DNA of 7,150 nucleotides, taken from Candidatus Shapirobacteria bacterium CG2_30_35_20. Lineage in GTDB: Bacteria; Patescibacteriota; Microgenomatia; UBA12405. Position 1 is the stretch's first letter; each line of letters opens with the position of its first letter. The position numbers and the translations under genes were made by a program. The notes beneath the pieces are model-generated. The model saw only the letters and a list, made by a program, of their open reading frames with translations. It made no database searches and was not told the DNA's origin. Shown here in pieces: positions 5,996-7,150 of this stretch. The DNA lies in assembly GCA_001873665.1 (NCBI GenBank), contig MNZO01000044.1, positions 1-7,150 of the forward strand. Direction: 5' to 3'.

Positions 5996-6004
5996 ATTAT
6001 TGCA
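5996..6004 (-). promoter_or_regulatory. Extended -10-like element before the NYN gene, leaderless spacing
   Basis: On the minus strand TGCAATAAT (TGn plus AATAAT) is followed by AATAGTA and the ATG at 5988. The 7-nt gap matches the IMP dehydrogenase promoter and predicts a leaderless start. It begins 1 nt after the U-tract of the terminator, so promoter and terminator are back to back. Confidence 0.38.
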
Positions 6005-6005
6005 C

Positions 6006-6038
6006 AAAAAACTCCGGTGGGCTTGCGCATGACCGGAG
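6006..6038 (-). terminator. Rho-independent terminator after the lipoprotein gene
   Basis: On the minus strand CTCCGGT and ACCGGAG form a perfect 7-bp stem with 5 G/C pairs around a 13-nt loop, followed at once by six T residues (6006-6011). It lies about 50 nt past the lipoprotein stop and just before the NYN gene, so it should end the lipoprotein transcript. Confidence 0.75.
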
Positions 6039-6086
6039 CGTTGATTAGTCATATATTACTCCAATTACCAGCAAAAAGTCAATAAT

Positions 6087-6623
6087 CTACTCAGTAACAC
6101 TCGGTATCAGATTTTTAAACTGATTCTGCAATGCCTCCAAATCCATAAACTCAACATCTGTTGGAGGTATGAATTCCACATTTGAAACCGAAGCGGGGGA
6201 GCAATTATAATTATATTCTTTACCCCAATCAAGTGTTCCATTAGCCAATTTCTCCGTATCAGCTTTTTGTTCATTAGTCACCCTTAATTTCATTCCCTGT
6301 TCTTTTGTTTTTGGGTTCCACAAATATGTCCATTCACCATCAGTAATTACTTTGATTGATGTTTCTGGTTGATCAGCTATCTTTGAAATTACAGTTTGTC
6401 TAAATTTATTTCCCTTAATCAACATAGTTCCCACCGATTTATCTCCCTCAATCTCGCTTGACCACTCACATTTTTGTTCTTGACCCAAACCAAGCAATTC
6501 TTTTATTGAAGTTTTTTTATTTTCAACTTTATTTTTGGCCCCATCAATTTTGCTCGTGATTTTCTCCCCACAAGCACTCAACACTAAAACGGATATGATT
6601 AGGATTACAATATACTTTTTCAT
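6087..6623 (-). CDS. Small secreted lipoprotein of unknown function
   Basis: The 178-residue product opens with a lipoprotein signal peptide: Lys2-Lys3, a hydrophobic stretch IVILIISVLVL, and a lipobox LSAC with the lipidated Cys18. It would be anchored to the outer face of the cytoplasmic membrane. A polar linker (about 20-45) precedes a soluble domain rich in short beta-strands, with CEWSSEIEGDKSVGTMLIKG, an MLIKGNKFRQ turn and ITDGEWTYLWNPKTKEQGMK. This strand order loosely resembles LolA/DUF4412-like beta folds, but that is only an impression. Two further cysteines (around 52 and 141) may form a disulphide. The gene starts 14 nt after the transposase stop and ends before a terminator, so it is probably its own transcription unit. 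I do not recognise a function. Confidence 0.72.
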   Translation of the reverse strand: MKKYIVILIISVLVLSACGEKITSKIDGAKNKVENKKTSIKELLGLGQEQKCEWSSEIEGDKSVGTMLIKGNKFRQTVISKIADQPETSIKVITDGEWTYLWNPKTKEQGMKLRVTNEQKADTEKLANGTLDWGKEYNYNCSPASVSNVEFIPPTDVEFMDLEALQNQFKNLIPSVTE

Positions 6624-6633
6624 TAAATATATA

Positions 6634-6652
6634 GGCTCTAGACTAGGAAATC
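6634..6652. repeat. Candidate terminal inverted repeat of the insertion sequence
   Basis: GGCTCTAGACTAGG begins at 6634 and contains the transposase stop codon. Only 10 bp separate it from the lipoprotein ATG. Element ends starting with GG next to the transposase stop are common in compact insertion sequences. The adjoining AATATATA (6626-6633) is a possible 8-bp target duplication. The matching end is outside the window, so this is unproven. Confidence 0.3.
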
Positions 6653-7150
6653 TTTAATTTTTAATAACGAATCACTGTTCTTTAACAATTTTATCAATTC
6701 TTTTTCCATTTTGGGAACTGGATTATCATAACGCCATTCACATTCTTTTAAGTGTAATGGGAAATTGACTTTAATTCCGTTAAATTTATTTAGTCTTCGT
6801 TTTGTAAATGACCAAAAGTTTTCAATTCCATTAATGTGGTTTCCTTCTCCTGATGAAAATTCAGATTGACTGTGATTAACTCTAAAATGTTTGTCAAAAC
6901 CGACATCAACCAATCCATCATAACCTCGCCAGCCATCTGTATGGATAACTGTTTCAAGATTAACTCTGCCTCGTATTATCTTTTGTAATGTAACTTTTTT
7001 ACAATTAGGTACTATTTCTGTGTAAACTCGACCATCTCTCTGAAAGATCCCAAATACAGGCTGTTTTTTAGTTCCTCTACCTCGTTTTAGTTTCCCTTTC
7101 CAACCTCTAATTCTTTTAGCCCCAAAGTATGATTCATCTAATTCGACTAC
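6638..7150 (-). mobile_element. IS1595-family (ISXO2-like) transposase, C-terminal part
   Basis: The minus strand is open from the right edge to TAG 6638, giving 170 residues that lack the N-terminus. The sequence carries the ISXO2-like catalytic domain: VVELDESYFG (first Asp, residue 5), a basic KRGRGTKKQPVFGI region, IHTDGWRGY (second Asp, residue 72), VNHSQSEF, and NHINGIENFWSFTKRR (residues 104-119, holding the third active-site position and Lys117). Next comes LHLKECEWRYDN, the usual end of the domain. The reading frame is intact over the visible part. An internal TTG at 6913 is not a real start. IS1595 elements usually have 8-bp target duplications; the terminal inverted repeat seems to lie at or very near the stop codon (see the candidate at 6634). 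The N-terminal zinc-ribbon half and the other end of the element lie outside the window. Confidence 0.9.

Noticed and set aside
5989..6030. Fourteen-residue N-terminal extension of the NYN protein from ATG 6030
   Set aside because: It would start inside the terminator hairpin, and the NYN domain begins directly at MNNKIALFIDGEN.

Overview
The window is an AT-rich, gene-dense bacterial segment with very short intergenic gaps. CBS-less IMP dehydrogenase, two DQARD/PPLGK-type membrane glycosyltransferases, a tiny lipoprotein, a RelE-type toxin pair and an M3 oligopeptidase together fit an ultra-small Candidate Phyla Radiation (Patescibacteria) genome, perhaps Microgenomates-like. That assignment is inference from gene content and style; no rRNA or marker protein is present to prove it.

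Layout, left to right. Positions 1-370 (minus) hold the N-terminus of an oligoendopeptidase F. A 40-bp divergent promoter region separates it from a plus-strand IMP dehydrogenase/GMP reductase family gene (411-1463). This gene converges on, and overlaps by 14 bp, a 41-residue stand-alone desulforedoxin (1450-1575, minus). Everything further right is on the minus strand. Reading in the direction of transcription from the right edge there are: an IS1595/ISXO2-type transposase cut by the window edge (6638-7150); a small lipoprotein (6087-6623); a rho-independent terminator; a four-gene block of NYN-domain nuclease (5389-5988), GT-C glycosyltransferase (3998-5392), second GT-C glycosyltransferase (2645-3940) and SpoU/TrmH-type RNA 2'-O-methyltransferase (2120-2638); then a ribbon-helix-helix antitoxin (1865-2080) and RelE-type toxin (1601-1858) with a palindromic operator in front, followed by the desulforedoxin.

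How the genes may work together. The NYN nuclease and the first glycosyltransferase share a GTGA stop/start overlap, and the methyltransferase starts 6 nt after the second glycosyltransferase, so the block is probably one transcript mixing RNA processing with cell-surface glycosylation. The toxin-antitoxin pair is a self-contained module. The desulforedoxin could be read through from it.

The most interesting regulatory pattern is that four transcript-leading genes (oligoendopeptidase, IMP dehydrogenase, antitoxin, NYN) each have a -10-like hexamer exactly 6 or 7 nt before the start codon. This predicts leaderless mRNAs. Two operon-internal genes (first glycosyltransferase, methyltransferase) instead have purine-rich Shine-Dalgarno-like sequences. 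Other points of note are a GC-rich REP-like hairpin between the two glycosyltransferases, a terminator that runs directly into a promoter, and an insertion-sequence end almost touching the lipoprotein start. No stretch above 300 bp lacks a gene, and I saw no tRNA, rRNA or CRISPR array. I found no clearly new multi-gene defence or biosynthetic system; the NYN/glycosyltransferase block is the best candidate for an uncharacterised functional unit.
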